NCBI GenBank assembly: GCA_052161645.1
Contig: CP197414.1
DNA from: Laterigemmans sp052161645
Lineage (GTDB): Bacteria; Planctomycetota; Planctomycetia; Pirellulales; Pirellulaceae
Strand: one strand, 5' to 3'
Length of the DNA: 64,000 nt
Under the pieces are notes generated by a model. That model worked only from the letters and a program-made list of their open reading frames with translations. It was not told the origin of the DNA and made no database searches. Of the stretch, positions 51,004 to 60,426 are shown piece after piece. Numbering within the stretch: the first letter of the stretch is position 1; each line of letters starts with the position of its first letter. Both the position numbers and the translations under genes were made by a program.

Positions 51004-54000
51004 TTAGAGGTCTTGCTCACCAAGGTAGCCGAGCAAACCAGAGTCCCACCCGTTGACATTGATTTCCTGCCAAGCCCGTTTCCGTTGCTCATCGGCGTCC
51101 CAGGTTCCCAGTGCTCCGCCGTGATTTGTGCCAGCCGTGGCGCTCGCTTCGCCCTCACCGCCACTCTGCCGGTTGAGTTCGTTAATGATCTTGAGCGCAT
51201 CAATCGGCTCGATCCGGTTGTTACCGTTGACATCCAGGAAGTTGGGACGCGACTCGCGATCCAGGTCGACTTGGTCATCGCTGTTGCGATTCAAGTAGTT
51301 GATGATCACTAACGCATCGACCGGTCGCACGTTGCCGTCGCCATTGGCATCGAGAGGATCGGCAATGTTCTGCCAAGGGTTGGCATTCTGCTGGACGGTC
51401 AGAACAAAGTCCAACTCGACGGCCAAAGGTGGTTGCCCACTATCGATGGCGACCAATTGCAGCGGCCACTCACCAGCGGCCGGATTCCACGGACTGCCGC
51501 TGATTTGCAGTGTTGCCGGATCGAATTGCAACCAGCCAGGCAGTTGCCCCTCGGCCGCTCGCAGCGACCAAGTGATGGTTTGATCGGCATCCTCATCGCT
51601 GACTAAATTTTCGGCAAAGTTGTGGTTGAAACTGAAACCTGCGAGCACCGACAGTGGTTCCGGTTGACTAATCACCTGCGGTTGGTCATTTCGATCGAAC
51701 ACCGTAACAGTGATTTCTTCTTCCAATGCCGGACTCACACCATCGGAAACACGTACTTGCAATGCGTACTCAGTTTGATCTTCAAAATTCAGCGTCGCTC
51801 CTTCGCTCAGCATTAAATTTCCGGTCTCCGTGTCGAGCGAGAACAGCTCGCTCGCTGCACTCGGTACCAACTCCAGGGTGGCCTGCTCATCCCCGTCGGG
51901 ATCGGTGGCTGTTAGCTGTCCGACGATGGTGCCGGCTGGCGAATTTTCGGCAATCTCCAGGGGGCCAACTGTGAGTTGTGGTGGTTCATTGACGTTTGTG
52001 ACTGCAACCGAAAAAATACGGTCCGCCGTCGCCGTGGGTTGTCCGCTATCCCACGATTGAATGATCAGCTCCCAATTCTCTGAGTCTTCAAAGTCTAGCA
52101 CTGCGCCGGCGGCGACACGCACTTCTCCAGAGTCCCGATCGATGGTAAAGCGACTTGCTCCGTCACCGCCGACGATGGCAAAAACGTGGGTCTGTCCCGG
52201 ATCGGGATCGCTGACGGTGACGGTCCCCAGCAAAGTTTCCGCTGATGAGTTTTCCGCAACCTCCAGCGTCACGTCGTGAATTTCCGGTGGGTTATTTTCG
52301 TCGATCACGCGAATTCTTAGTTCACGTTCGCTCGATAACGAAGGCAAACCGGAATCGCTCACTTGGACTTGCACAAAGTATTCAGACTGAGTGTGAAAGT
52401 CCAACAGACCACCGGCCGCTAGACGAATTTCACCCGTTTCGGCTCCCAGCGTAAAGATATCGCTGGAGAAACCTTCGGCCCAGCTAAAGGTGTGCGTTTG
52501 AGTTTGTTCGGGGTCACTGACTTGGATCGTCCCCACGAGGGCATCCGCGTCGGACAGTTCTCCGATCGCGAACTCACTGGAGCTTACGCTGGGCGCTTCG
52601 TTTTCATCAGTAATTTCCAGCGTCACCGTGCCGGAAGAGGTCAGTGGTGGGTTGCCTGAATCAAAGACTTCGACAGTAATCGCAAGCTCAGGGCGAGTTT
52701 CAAAATCGAGTGGGAATGCATTGTTGACGCTCAACTCGCCCGTGATGCCGTTGATAGCAATCGCTCCGGCAGGATTCTCTCCTATGATGCGATAGCCCAG
52801 TTGACCGTTGAAGCCACCGTCGGGATCATTGGCCTCGATTGTCCCAATCACTGTGCCCGCCGGAGAGTTTTCCGCAACTTGGAATTCAAAATCAAACAAC
52901 TGGGGAGGTTCATTAACGTCATTCACTTCAACGATAAACGTTTCCTCAGCCGACAAAGGTACATTCGCGTTATCGGTGGCGCGGATGACAATCTCGTGCT
53001 CCGTCGCAGTCTCAAAATCGAGTCCAACCCCGTTGCGCAAGCTGACAACGCCGGTGGTGGAGTTCACGTTAAATCGCTGTCCCCCGCTAACCATCGTGTA
53101 TCGCACGATCTGGGTGTCATCATCCGTTGCCATCACTTGTCCGACGACCGTCCCCCCCGTCGCATCTTCATCGACGCTCAATTCGGCAGGCTCGAATTCT
53201 GGGGCAAAATTTCTCCGTACCGGGAAGGAAAGATCGAAGTTCTCATATTTTGTGACATCGATCGGGTAAGGGTCAAACGTGTAGCTGTCTCCAGCAGCTG
53301 GCAACGCCACGATTTCATAAAAATCAGGCACCAAGTAGTTTAAGGTGGCAAGCCCTTCCGCAGTCGATTCGGCAACAGCCTCAGGTATCGAAAATCGAAT
53401 CGTATCAAGTTTTCCAAAGGGTGAAGAATCTAAGAAATCCTCGTCAGAGTAGGCGACCGCGTAGGCGATATCATCGGTGCTGCGGTTGATCGATAAAGTT
53501 TGTCTTTGGTCAGCCAGCAGCGGACCTGTGCGGATCATTTCCAATGATTCCCCAGCAGCGTTGAACACTTCCAGCCGACCATATGTCTCGCTCAAGTCGC
53601 TATTACCGATCACATCGATCGATACTTCCTGCGCGGGGCGATAAAAGTCCATTCGCAATCGTCGCGTGTTGTTAAAGAAGCCGACGTTCGCATGGGCAAA
53701 GATATGCTGTCCTTCTGGTTGGCCGAATTCTTGCACCGCTGTGATGTCAAAGCCAATGATGACGTTCTCTTCGACCGTGGTGGAGAGTGAGACCCCGGGG
53801 GTTAGGTTATTGATTTCCACGGTACGCTCGACAAAGTCATCGGGCTCGATTTCCGTGGTGATCAAATCACGCGTGCGGTTGCCGTTTGTATCGGCCAGCA
53901 CACGAGTGCCCGGGAAGACCGGCTCCTCGGCATCAATCTCGCCGTTGCCATTGAGGTCTTCGAAGAAACCAGCTCGCACCGCACCGTTAAAATTCTCGTC

Positions 54001-54825
54001 GCCAACATGGTCCAACTCGCGACCTTGGAAAACGATCGGTGCGGGACGGCCATGAATGTCACCAGCCAGCCGAAAGGTGAAGTTGTCGTCGTCCATATCT
54101 TTGACCGTGCCCGCCACCCAGTCCTCTGCGGCGCTACCCGTCGAGTTGCCAATTCGACCGACGTAGCCAGTGCCATCAAGTGTGACCAGCGTGGCATTAT
54201 CGGGTACGGTCACTTGGGGATCGAAGCTTCCTGTGTCAACAAACACCATCGCCCCATACGCATGCCCGTCATTTAGCCCCCACATTGTTGAGATCGAATC
54301 GTAAACGGTCCAATCCGCGATGATCCCAACGCTATCGACAAAGCCGTCACTGTCGGTATCCAAATCGTCGCCCAACTGCGGGGTCACATCGGTCTGAATC
54401 AAAAAGAAGGTGTTGGAGGCGTAAATGAAATCGATGCGGTCACTCAACGCATGCGAGTCTTCATAAATGCCCCCCGGCAAGCCGCCAAAGCCAGGGGCGG
54501 TGCTGACCAACGTATTGGCCTGCTCGTGGGAACTGAAGGGACTGTTCTGCGGCAGCAATACTAGCAGTCCGTTGCTGCCAAACGTCTGGCCAGAGAGATC
54601 AAAGATACCGTGAATCGTCCCCTCCGAATTGTCAAACCCGGCTTCACTTTCGACGACAACCAAAAAGGTGCCGTCGCCTAAGACAGAATTTGCTTCGCCC
54701 CGCAACTCCACATATTGGTCCGTGTCTGGATCGCCAAATAAGGGGTCGAAGAGGATCTCGTTTATGTGTGCTGCCAACAGACGACGGGATTCCAACGGCT
54801 CGAACCGCCCAATACGCTTCCTCAT
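51004..54825 (-). CDS. Giant secreted cadherin/dockerin protein with LEPR motif
   Basis: 1273 aa. Export motif RFEPLESRRLLAA (7-19). Residues about 20-250 contain a lamin-tail/LTD-like segment (HINEILFDPLFGDPDTDQYVELRG) and a signal-sequence-like region; about 541-1042 hold five or six cadherin-type repeats (signatures DEDATGGTVVGQVMATDDD, ENSPAGTVIGTIEANDPDG, GELSDADALVGTIQVSDPE, ENSSAETLLGTVTVSDPDP, ENSPAGTIVGQLTATDPDG); 1045-1150 an Ig-like fold; 1152-1218 a dockerin pair (DANGDGNVRPVDALVIINYL, DVNGNNRIEPIDALKIINEL). Calcium-binding adhesive surface protein. Ends with an acidic/Trp-rich tail. Confidence 0.92.
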   Translation of the reverse strand: MRKRIGRFEPLESRRLLAAHINEILFDPLFGDPDTDQYVELRGEANSVLGDGTFLVVVESEAGFDNSEGTIHGIFDLSGQTFGSNGLLVLLPQNSPFSSHEQANTLVSTAPGFGGLPGGIYEDSHALSDRIDFIYASNTFFLIQTDVTPQLGDDLDTDSDGFVDSVGIIADWTVYDSISTMWGLNDGHAYGAMVFVDTGSFDPQVTVPDNATLVTLDGTGYVGRIGNSTGSAAEDWVAGTVKDMDDDNFTFRLAGDIHGRPAPIVFQGRELDHVGDENFNGAVRAGFFEDLNGNGEIDAEEPVFPGTRVLADTNGNRTRDLITTEIEPDDFVERTVEINNLTPGVSLSTTVEENVIIGFDITAVQEFGQPEGQHIFAHANVGFFNNTRRLRMDFYRPAQEVSIDVIGNSDLSETYGRLEVFNAAGESLEMIRTGPLLADQRQTLSINRSTDDIAYAVAYSDEDFLDSSPFGKLDTIRFSIPEAVAESTAEGLATLNYLVPDFYEIVALPAAGDSYTFDPYPIDVTKYENFDLSFPVRRNFAPEFEPAELSVDEDATGGTVVGQVMATDDDTQIVRYTMVSGGQRFNVNSTTGVVSLRNGVGLDFETATEHEIVIRATDNANVPLSAEETFIVEVNDVNEPPQLFDFEFQVAENSPAGTVIGTIEANDPDGGFNGQLGYRIIGENPAGAIAINGITGELSVNNAFPLDFETRPELAITVEVFDSGNPPLTSSGTVTLEITDENEAPSVSSSEFAIGELSDADALVGTIQVSDPEQTQTHTFSWAEGFSSDIFTLGAETGEIRLAAGGLLDFHTQSEYFVQVQVSDSGLPSLSSERELRIRVIDENNPPEIHDVTLEVAENSSAETLLGTVTVSDPDPGQTHVFAIVGGDGASRFTIDRDSGEVRVAAGAVLDFEDSENWELIIQSWDSGQPTATADRIFSVAVTNVNEPPQLTVGPLEIAENSPAGTIVGQLTATDPDGDEQATLELVPSAASELFSLDTETGNLMLSEGATLNFEDQTEYALQVRVSDGVSPALEEEITVTVFDRNDQPQVISQPEPLSVLAGFSFNHNFAENLVSDEDADQTITWSLRAAEGQLPGWLQFDPATLQISGSPWNPAAGEWPLQLVAIDSGQPPLAVELDFVLTVQQNANPWQNIADPLDANGDGNVRPVDALVIINYLNRNSDDQVDLDRESRPNFLDVNGNNRIEPIDALKIINELNRQSGGEGEASATAGTNHGGALGTWDADEQRKRAWQEINVNGWDSGLLGYLGEQDL

Positions 54826-54974
54826 GGTGGATCACCTGAGTCGGAAAATGAATATCAAAGGAGCAGAAATGCAAGCTCCCGATGATAAACAATAATTGCC
54901 AGTTCTGCAAAAGAACAACAGGTATCATCCGATTCGCTGGAGCAGTTGTCAGAAACGGCAAACACGCTCGGAAA

Positions 54975-56051
54975 CTAGGCGGTGGCGATGCTGCTGGCGG
55001 CACGCACATCGGCACAGAAGGCGTCGATCTCAGCCGCTCGGGTTGCCCACGAGCACATTAGCCGCGATTGACCGTTGCCGAACAAGTCGTAGAAGTGCCA
55101 ACCACACGCTTCTAAATGTTGGCTGACGGCGGCAGGGAAGATCGCAAAGACGGCGTTGGCCGCGGGTGGAAACGCGATTTCAACACCCTCGATTGCCGCC
55201 AGCTGGTTCGCCAGCCTGAGTGCCGACGCGTTGGCGTGCGCAGCATGTCGCAGGTAAGCTCCCGATTCCAGCATGCCCACCCAGGGGGCGCTCAGGTATC
55301 GCATCTTCGACGCGAGCTGACCCGCCCGTTTACAACGAAACTCAAAATCGCGAGCCAAGTTCGCGTCGAAAAAGACGACGCACTCTCCCACCGCCATGCC
55401 GTTTTTCGTGCCGCCCAGCGTCAAACAATCCACACCCGCCTGCCAAGTAATCTCTTTGGCAGGGCAACCCAACGAAGCGACCGCGTTGGCAAAGCGGGCT
55501 CCATCGACGTGCAGCTTCAGATCGAGCGCTCGGCAAGCCTCGCCAAGCTGGTTCATCTGATCGATGTCGTAGACAGTCCCAGCTTCAGTCGCTTGCGTGA
55601 TCGTCAAAACGCGGGCTGGTGGAAAATGAACCCCTCGCTCGTACCGAGCAATTCGTGTCACTTCTGCCAGGTCAACACGCCCGGACGCACCACCCACGGT
55701 CACTAACTTCGAGCCCCCCGTGATGAATTCAGGGCAGCCACATTCATCCGTCTGCACATGCGAGTCGCGATGACAAATCACACTTTGATAGGGCTGACAA
55801 AGGGCACTGAGAGCCAACGAATTGGCGGAAGTCCCATTAAAAGTAAAGAAAACTTGGCAGTCGGTCTCAAAAAATTCACGGATCAGCTGGACCGCTCGCA
55901 CGGTCCAGCGATCTTCGCCGTAGGATGCCATATAATCTTCGTTGGCTGCTTGCAGGGCAGCCATCGCTTCCTGGCAAAGCCCGGCGCAATTGTCACTGGC
56001 AAATGCGTAATGCAATGCGTGTTCATCGTGAACGGAAGCGGGTTCCTGCAT
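54975..56051 (-). CDS. ltaE: Low-specificity threonine aldolase / beta-eliminating lyase
   Basis: 358 aa, PLP enzyme of the threonine-aldolase group (threonine to glycine and acetaldehyde, also allo-threonine). Visible: SDNCAGLCQEAMAALQAAN, FFTFNGTSANSLALSAL, HVDGARFANA (Asp183), TLGGTKNGM (Lys216 Schiff-base lysine), RRAGQLASKMRYLSAPW-like core. ATG 56051 fits the family start. A small gene ends 6 bp upstream. Confidence 0.93.
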   Translation of the reverse strand: MQEPASVHDEHALHYAFASDNCAGLCQEAMAALQAANEDYMASYGEDRWTVRAVQLIREFFETDCQVFFTFNGTSANSLALSALCQPYQSVICHRDSHVQTDECGCPEFITGGSKLVTVGGASGRVDLAEVTRIARYERGVHFPPARVLTITQATEAGTVYDIDQMNQLGEACRALDLKLHVDGARFANAVASLGCPAKEITWQAGVDCLTLGGTKNGMAVGECVVFFDANLARDFEFRCKRAGQLASKMRYLSAPWVGMLESGAYLRHAAHANASALRLANQLAAIEGVEIAFPPAANAVFAIFPAAVSQHLEACGWHFYDLFGNGQSRLMCSWATRAAEIDAFCADVRAASSIATA

Positions 56052-56057
56052 CGTTAC

Positions 56058-56252
56058 CTAGCCGCGAAGGTTCTTGCGAAGTGAACGATGCGTGACGAAA
56101 GCTCTTTGCAACGTTTCCAATTGCTCCAGTTGGTCATCCATCCAGCGATCAAGCGTGGCTACCGACTCCGGCAGCGACGCAGTCAACTCACTCCAGTGAT
56201 TGCCTTCGGGACGAGGCGCCGAAGGAACGCAGTTTTCCGATGAAGTAGTCAT
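56058..56252 (-). CDS. Small hypothetical protein upstream of the threonine aldolase
   Basis: 64 aa from ATG 56252. Polar with ESVATLDRWMDDQLEQLETLQRAFVTHRSLRKNLRG at the C-terminus, an amphipathic, probably coiled helix ending in basic residues. Its stop lies 6 bp before the aldolase ATG, so it is probably co-translated. Not recognised. Could be spurious, but codon use and placement look real. Confidence 0.6.
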   Translation of the reverse strand: MTTSSENCVPSAPRPEGNHWSELTASLPESVATLDRWMDDQLEQLETLQRAFVTHRSLRKNLRG

Positions 56253-56850
56253 GGCCTAGGCCTCCACGGCGATTGTTCGTTTCAAAAAATCAGGAATTGC
56301 CGAGTTCTGGAGAGAGTAATGTTTAGCCGATTAGACGATTTCTTGAGTAGTCAGGTTCACTTAAATTTCTCAGTTTCGCTCACTTAGCGTCGCCCTGTGC
56401 CGATTACGTTCACGATTCGGTGCTAGCCAGTCTCCGCCGCGTCGCTGATCTGTTCAACTTCTTTATTACGAAATAGCAATCAAGGGGCCAAGGGAAAACC
56501 GCAAGTGGCGGCAATTGGTGCCTAAGATGTTACTGGGAAAGGAGTTATGGGTAAGAAAAGTATTTTTTAGGGGCCTTTACCGCCGCATATTTGGGCAGTT
56601 TGCTCGACGCAGACTGCCAACAAGTGTGGCAGTTTGACAACACCTGTCCTCATTTTGACACACCGCAGCAGGCTGACGACAATAACTGCAAGCCGCCTCG
56701 GAGTGAGTCGCGTTCCCGATTCGCAGGAATCCGCACGCCAATCCATTTAATTCAAATTATACACCACTAACAAGTGCATTGCGGGGTAAATTCTTCCACT
56801 GATTCATTTTCTCCTGATTTTCTTTGACTCACCTCGGCGGGCCGATCGGG
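56253..56850. other. 598-bp gene-free region upstream of the small/threonine-aldolase genes
   Basis: Separates the convergent-facing cyclophilin gene end from the small hypothetical start. It contains a 6-bp hairpin ACTGCC-AACAAGTGT-GGCAGT (about 56617-56637) and AT-rich tracts near 56281-56330 and 56530-56575. No coding frame or RNA gene is convincing. It is a likely place for the promoter of the 56252-54975 unit and for an unseen small RNA. Confidence 0.5.
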
Positions 56851-57600
56851 TTAGAAACGCTCGATTTCGACCTTTTGGATGACCACCGGCTGGACCGGCA
56901 CGTGCCGATGTTCGATGCCACGCGGCCGCGTCGGCAGGGCTTTGATCTTGTCGACGACATCTTGCCCCTTGATGACCTTGCCAAACACGGTGTATCCCCA
57001 CTCGTCGCCACTCGCCGGTTTGTCCAAATTGGGATTGTCTGCCACGTTGATGTAGAACTGGCTGGTGGCGGTGTGGGGTTGCCCCTTGCGAGCCATGGCA
57101 ATTGTGTACGCTTTGTTGGAAAGTCCGTTATTGGATTCATTGCGGATCGGTGCGCGCGTCGCTTTGGGCTGCAGATCCTCGGTCAACCCGCCTCCTTGAA
57201 TCATGAAACTTTCAATGATGCGATGAAAGATCGTGCCTTCGTAAAAATCGGCTTCGGCGTAATCAATGAAATTCGCCACGGTGAGCGGAGCTCGCTGGGC
57301 ATCGAGGGCGACAACGATCTCGCCCTGGTTGGTAACAATCTTAGCCGTTAATTGCTCGCTGGTGGCTTGTTTGCCCGCAGGTGCTTGTTGGCCTGTTGAC
57401 AGCGATGCGCCGCTCGCCGCAATTGCGCCACCGGCAAACCCACAAACAAACGCCGCGATGATCGCCGCAAGAAACCAAGTGGCGAATGGGCAGCCGACCA
57501 GCTTAAGATTGGCAACGGTGTCGCTGGTCCCAAGTGGGCGATTCGAGCATGGGAGCTTGGTGAATGGGAGCTTGGTGAGGGAGAGCTCGGTGAATTGCAT
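56851..57600 (-). CDS. Peptidyl-prolyl cis-trans isomerase, cyclophilin type, membrane-anchored or exported
   Basis: 249 aa. The N-terminus contains a 15-nt tandem duplication (57551-57595; protein FTELS LTKLP FTKLP) followed by a hydrophobic signal-anchor (VGCPFATWFLAAIIAAFVCGFAGGAIAAS). Cyclophilin core (about 85-249): GEIVVALDAQRAPLTVANFIDYAE, YEGTIFHRIIESFMIQGGGL, PIRNESNNGLSNKAYTIAMAR, TATSQFYINVADNPNLD, YTVFGKVIKGQDVVDKI. Folding helper of the periplasm or cell surface. Confidence 0.93.
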   Translation of the reverse strand: MQFTELSLTKLPFTKLPCSNRPLGTSDTVANLKLVGCPFATWFLAAIIAAFVCGFAGGAIAASGASLSTGQQAPAGKQATSEQLTAKIVTNQGEIVVALDAQRAPLTVANFIDYAEADFYEGTIFHRIIESFMIQGGGLTEDLQPKATRAPIRNESNNGLSNKAYTIAMARKGQPHTATSQFYINVADNPNLDKPASGDEWGYTVFGKVIKGQDVVDKIKALPTRPRGIEHRHVPVQPVVIQKVEIERF

Positions 57601-57793
57601 GGCTGGGGTCCTGCGGTAAATCGAGTCTGGGGGAGGGTGTGTGTGGCTGGCTGCAGCGCATTGTTCTCATCGTCGACCTCCGCGGCAAGTCGCATGTTGC
57701 CGAATCCATCTTGTCATCAGACGAGTGGTTTCTGTACCAACCAGTGGTGGCGATGGCTCGGCCACTTTCGTAACCAGGTAGTAAAGGTTGAAG

Positions 57794-58864
57794 ATGGCTA
57801 GCGAAGAAACAACAGCGAATGTCAGCGGCCCAGGCGAAGACGGTGCCGAGCTCGGCTTATACGATACTTTTGTGGCACTCAGCGAGGGGAATTGGGAACC
57901 CGCGCTCGGCTTATTAACGGATATCGCGGTACCCGCCCTGCTCGCTCTGCTTGGTTTGGGCGTCAGTTATTTAGTCGCCAAATTTTTAGCGCGGCTGATT
58001 TCCGCGCCGATCTGCCGCAAGGTTGACGAGACGTTGGGGCGGTTTGCCGGCAAGTTCGTCTTCAATGGGTTGATGATTTGCGCCGTGATTGGCGTGGCCA
58101 GCACGGTGGGATTGAACGTCACCAGTTTTGCCGCGGTGTTGGCCGCCGCCGGCTTTGCGATTGGGATGGCGTTCCAGGGTACGCTTGGTAATTTTGCCGC
58201 GGGAATATTGTTGTTGGTGTTTCGCCCGTTTCGAGTGGGCGATGTGATTAACGCGGCTGGCGTGATCGGCAAGGTTAACGAAATCGACTTGTTCACGATT
58301 ACGCTGGACACGCCCGATAACCGGCGGATCATCGTGCCCAACAGTGCCGTTTCGGCGGGCACAATCGAGAACGTCACTTTCCACGCGCATCGTCGCACGG
58401 AAGTTGCCGTCGGCGTTTGCTATACTGCGGATGTGGATGCCACACGGGCGGCGCTGACCGCCGCGGCCGAATCGCTGCCCGACTTGATCGTCAACGGAGA
58501 AGGGCGTGGTTACGCAGTCGTTCTCAGCGACTTGGGCGCTTCGTCGGTCAACTGGTTGGTCCGTTTTTGGACCCCCACCAGCAAAGTTTTCGAAGCCAAG
58601 GAACGCTTGACCCAAGCGGTCAAAGCGGAACTCGACGCCGCCGGTATTTCGATCCCCTACCCGCAGCTCGATGTCCACTTGAAAGGTCAGCTCGATCGCC
58701 AGTTGGCAGGTTTCACCGCCGGGTCCCAGGCCGACTTCGCCGGTCCCCCGGAAGTCGACTCGGCAACGATGAATCCCGCAGCGATAAATCCAGCGGTAGC
58801 GGCAGCAGCTTTCAACGAGGCCGCCGCCCGCGTTCGCCCGCGACTGCGCAATCGGGCTAGCTGA
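57794..58864 (+). CDS. MscS-family mechanosensitive channel
   Basis: Opens on membrane tension to release solutes during hypo-osmotic shock. 356 aa from ATG 57794 (SD AAAGG at 57783-57787); the TTG at 57788 is less likely. Three membrane helices: TDIAVPALLALLGLGVSYLV (TM1), FVFNGLMICAVIGVASTVGL (TM2) and the pore TM3 SFAAVLAAAGFAIGMAFQGTLGNFAAGILLLVFRPF with its Ala/Gly pattern, followed by the beta domain (VGDVINAAGVIGKVNEIDLFTITL, IIVPNSAV) and alpha/beta C-terminus. C-terminal ~45 residues are low-complexity Ala/Pro/Asn-rich. Confidence 0.95.
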   Translation: MASEETTANVSGPGEDGAELGLYDTFVALSEGNWEPALGLLTDIAVPALLALLGLGVSYLVAKFLARLISAPICRKVDETLGRFAGKFVFNGLMICAVIGVASTVGLNVTSFAAVLAAAGFAIGMAFQGTLGNFAAGILLLVFRPFRVGDVINAAGVIGKVNEIDLFTITLDTPDNRRIIVPNSAVSAGTIENVTFHAHRRTEVAVGVCYTADVDATRAALTAAAESLPDLIVNGEGRGYAVVLSDLGASSVNWLVRFWTPTSKVFEAKERLTQAVKAELDAAGISIPYPQLDVHLKGQLDRQLAGFTAGSQADFAGPPEVDSATMNPAAINPAVAAAAFNEAAARVRPRLRNRAS

Positions 58865-58874
58865 GCAAGTTAGC

Positions 58875-58908
58875 TGAGCACGCAGCGCGATCGTGCTGCG
58901 TAACTCAG
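58875..58908. terminator. Stem-loop between convergent mscS and glgC
   Basis: ACGCAGC-GCGATCGT-GCTGCGT (58880-58901), extended outward by TGAG/CTCA. There is no T-run on either strand, so it is a probable bidirectional, non-classical terminator. Confidence 0.45.
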
Positions 58909-59051
58909 TTATTCGCGCAACGTTAGCAATCACGTGGCGGCGGAAGATTGGTTAGGATTCAAATCGCACGTTTGCGGCCTGCTCACGTGCATTGAATGAT
59001 TCGTCAGCATCCCGCGCTGGGGTCGTACTCGCTCTCAGCGGCCGGCAACGG

Positions 59052-60341
59052 TCAGAACTTAAAGCCGTCTTCGATGAGGCCGTTTTTGATCACGATGGAG
59101 ATCGAGTCGCGGACTTGCAACGCCTCTTCTTCGCCGTGCGTCTCCAAGCCTTGTTCGTTGACGATCGTAACGTTGCGACCGATGCGGCAGTTCTTGTCGA
59201 GAATCGCCCCGTTGATGGTCGAACCGCTGCCGATCCCAACAGGCAGGCTTCCTTCAGCGATGTCTTGTTCGCGCTCCTGCGCGGACTGGACATAGTCGGC
59301 CCCCATGACAACGCTGTTGCGGATCGTGACGTTCTCGCCGATGACGGTACGTAGGCCGATTACGCTGTTTTCAATCACCGTGCCGCGACCGATATGGCAA
59401 CCGTCGGCAATCAAGCTACCGCGAACTTGCGCATCTTCCATGACCGAGGGAGGCAGGAAGCGGGGCCGGCTGTACACCGGCGCTTGGGGCGAACTTAGGT
59501 CGAACGGCGGAGCCGCGCTCGCCAGACTGAGATTGGCTTCGTAGAACGCGCGAATGGTACCGATATCTTCCCAATAGTCATCGAATAGGTGCAGTTGAAC
59601 GCGTTTTTGTTTGATCGCCGCCGGGAAGACCTCCTTACCGAAGTCCTCGTGGGTGGTTTGACGCAGCAGTTCAACTAAGACTTCGCGGTCGAAAATATAG
59701 AGTCCCATGCTGGCCAAGCAGTCGCGGCCGCCGCTGGGGATGCCGTGGGCGTCAATCCAAGCGGGATCGGTGCGAATTTGGTCAATTTCTTCGTCAGTCT
59801 GTGGTTTTTCGACGAAACCCTTGACCCGCCCGGTATCGTCGACTTGCATGATTCCCAAGCTGCCCGCGGCGCTCCGCGTGACCGGGATGCCGGCGATCGT
59901 GACATCGGCTTTGTTGTCGATGTGAGTTTGCATCATGTCGCGAAAATCCATCCGGTAGAGTTGGTCACCGGAAAGGATCAGCACATGTTTGACCCACTTT
60001 TGTTCGAGGTACCGCAAATTTTTGCGAACGGCGTCGGCAGTCCCTTGATACCAGTCGGTGCCGGCGTCGACGGTTTGTTGGGCGGCCAACAATTCGACAA
60101 AACCACCGCTGAAGTGGTCGAATCGGTAGGTTTGGCGAATGTGCCGGTGCAGGCTGACGGAGAGGAACTGAGTCAGCACGTAAATGCGATTCAGTTCGCT
60201 GTTGATGCAATTGCTGATTGGGATATCGATCAACCGGTACTTGGCCGCCAAGGGGACAGCCGGTTTGGCGCGAATCTTAGTCAGCGGAAACAGTCGTGTG
60301 CCCCGACCGCCACCGAGAATCAGAGAAATGGTTTCTCGCAT
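59052..60341 (-). CDS. glgC: Glucose-1-phosphate adenylyltransferase
   Basis: Makes ADP-glucose for glycogen synthesis. 429 aa from ATG 60341 (SD AAAGAGGA); the frame continues to 60374. N-terminal nucleotidyltransferase: LILGGGRGTRLFPLTKIRAKPAVPLA, IPISNCINSELNRIYVLTQF, QGTADAVRKNLRYLE, ILSGDQLYRMDF, VKGFVEKPQTDEE; C-terminal left-handed beta helix with IGENVTIRNSVVMGADYVQS and GRNVTIVNEQGLE. Allosteric Lys/Arg positions fit a regulated GlgC. The ferredoxin reductase gene lies upstream on the same strand (85-bp gap), possibly one transcript. Confidence 0.96.
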   Translation of the reverse strand: MRETISLILGGGRGTRLFPLTKIRAKPAVPLAAKYRLIDIPISNCINSELNRIYVLTQFLSVSLHRHIRQTYRFDHFSGGFVELLAAQQTVDAGTDWYQGTADAVRKNLRYLEQKWVKHVLILSGDQLYRMDFRDMMQTHIDNKADVTIAGIPVTRSAAGSLGIMQVDDTGRVKGFVEKPQTDEEIDQIRTDPAWIDAHGIPSGGRDCLASMGLYIFDREVLVELLRQTTHEDFGKEVFPAAIKQKRVQLHLFDDYWEDIGTIRAFYEANLSLASAAPPFDLSSPQAPVYSRPRFLPPSVMEDAQVRGSLIADGCHIGRGTVIENSVIGLRTVIGENVTIRNSVVMGADYVQSAQEREQDIAEGSLPVGIGSGSTINGAILDKNCRIGRNVTIVNEQGLETHGEEEALQVRDSISIVIKNGLIEDGFKF

Positions 60342-60426
60342 GGTGTCCTCTTTCCTGTTCATCAAAGTTTTCAATCATCCGTCAGTGGGAACGCCGGCGG
60401 GCGCACGGTCAAAATACCAACATCTT

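Noticed and set aside
56617..56637. Sigma-54 promoter (GG-N10-GC)
   Set aside because: The GGCAGT/TTTGACA arrangement does not give the required GG and GC spacing.
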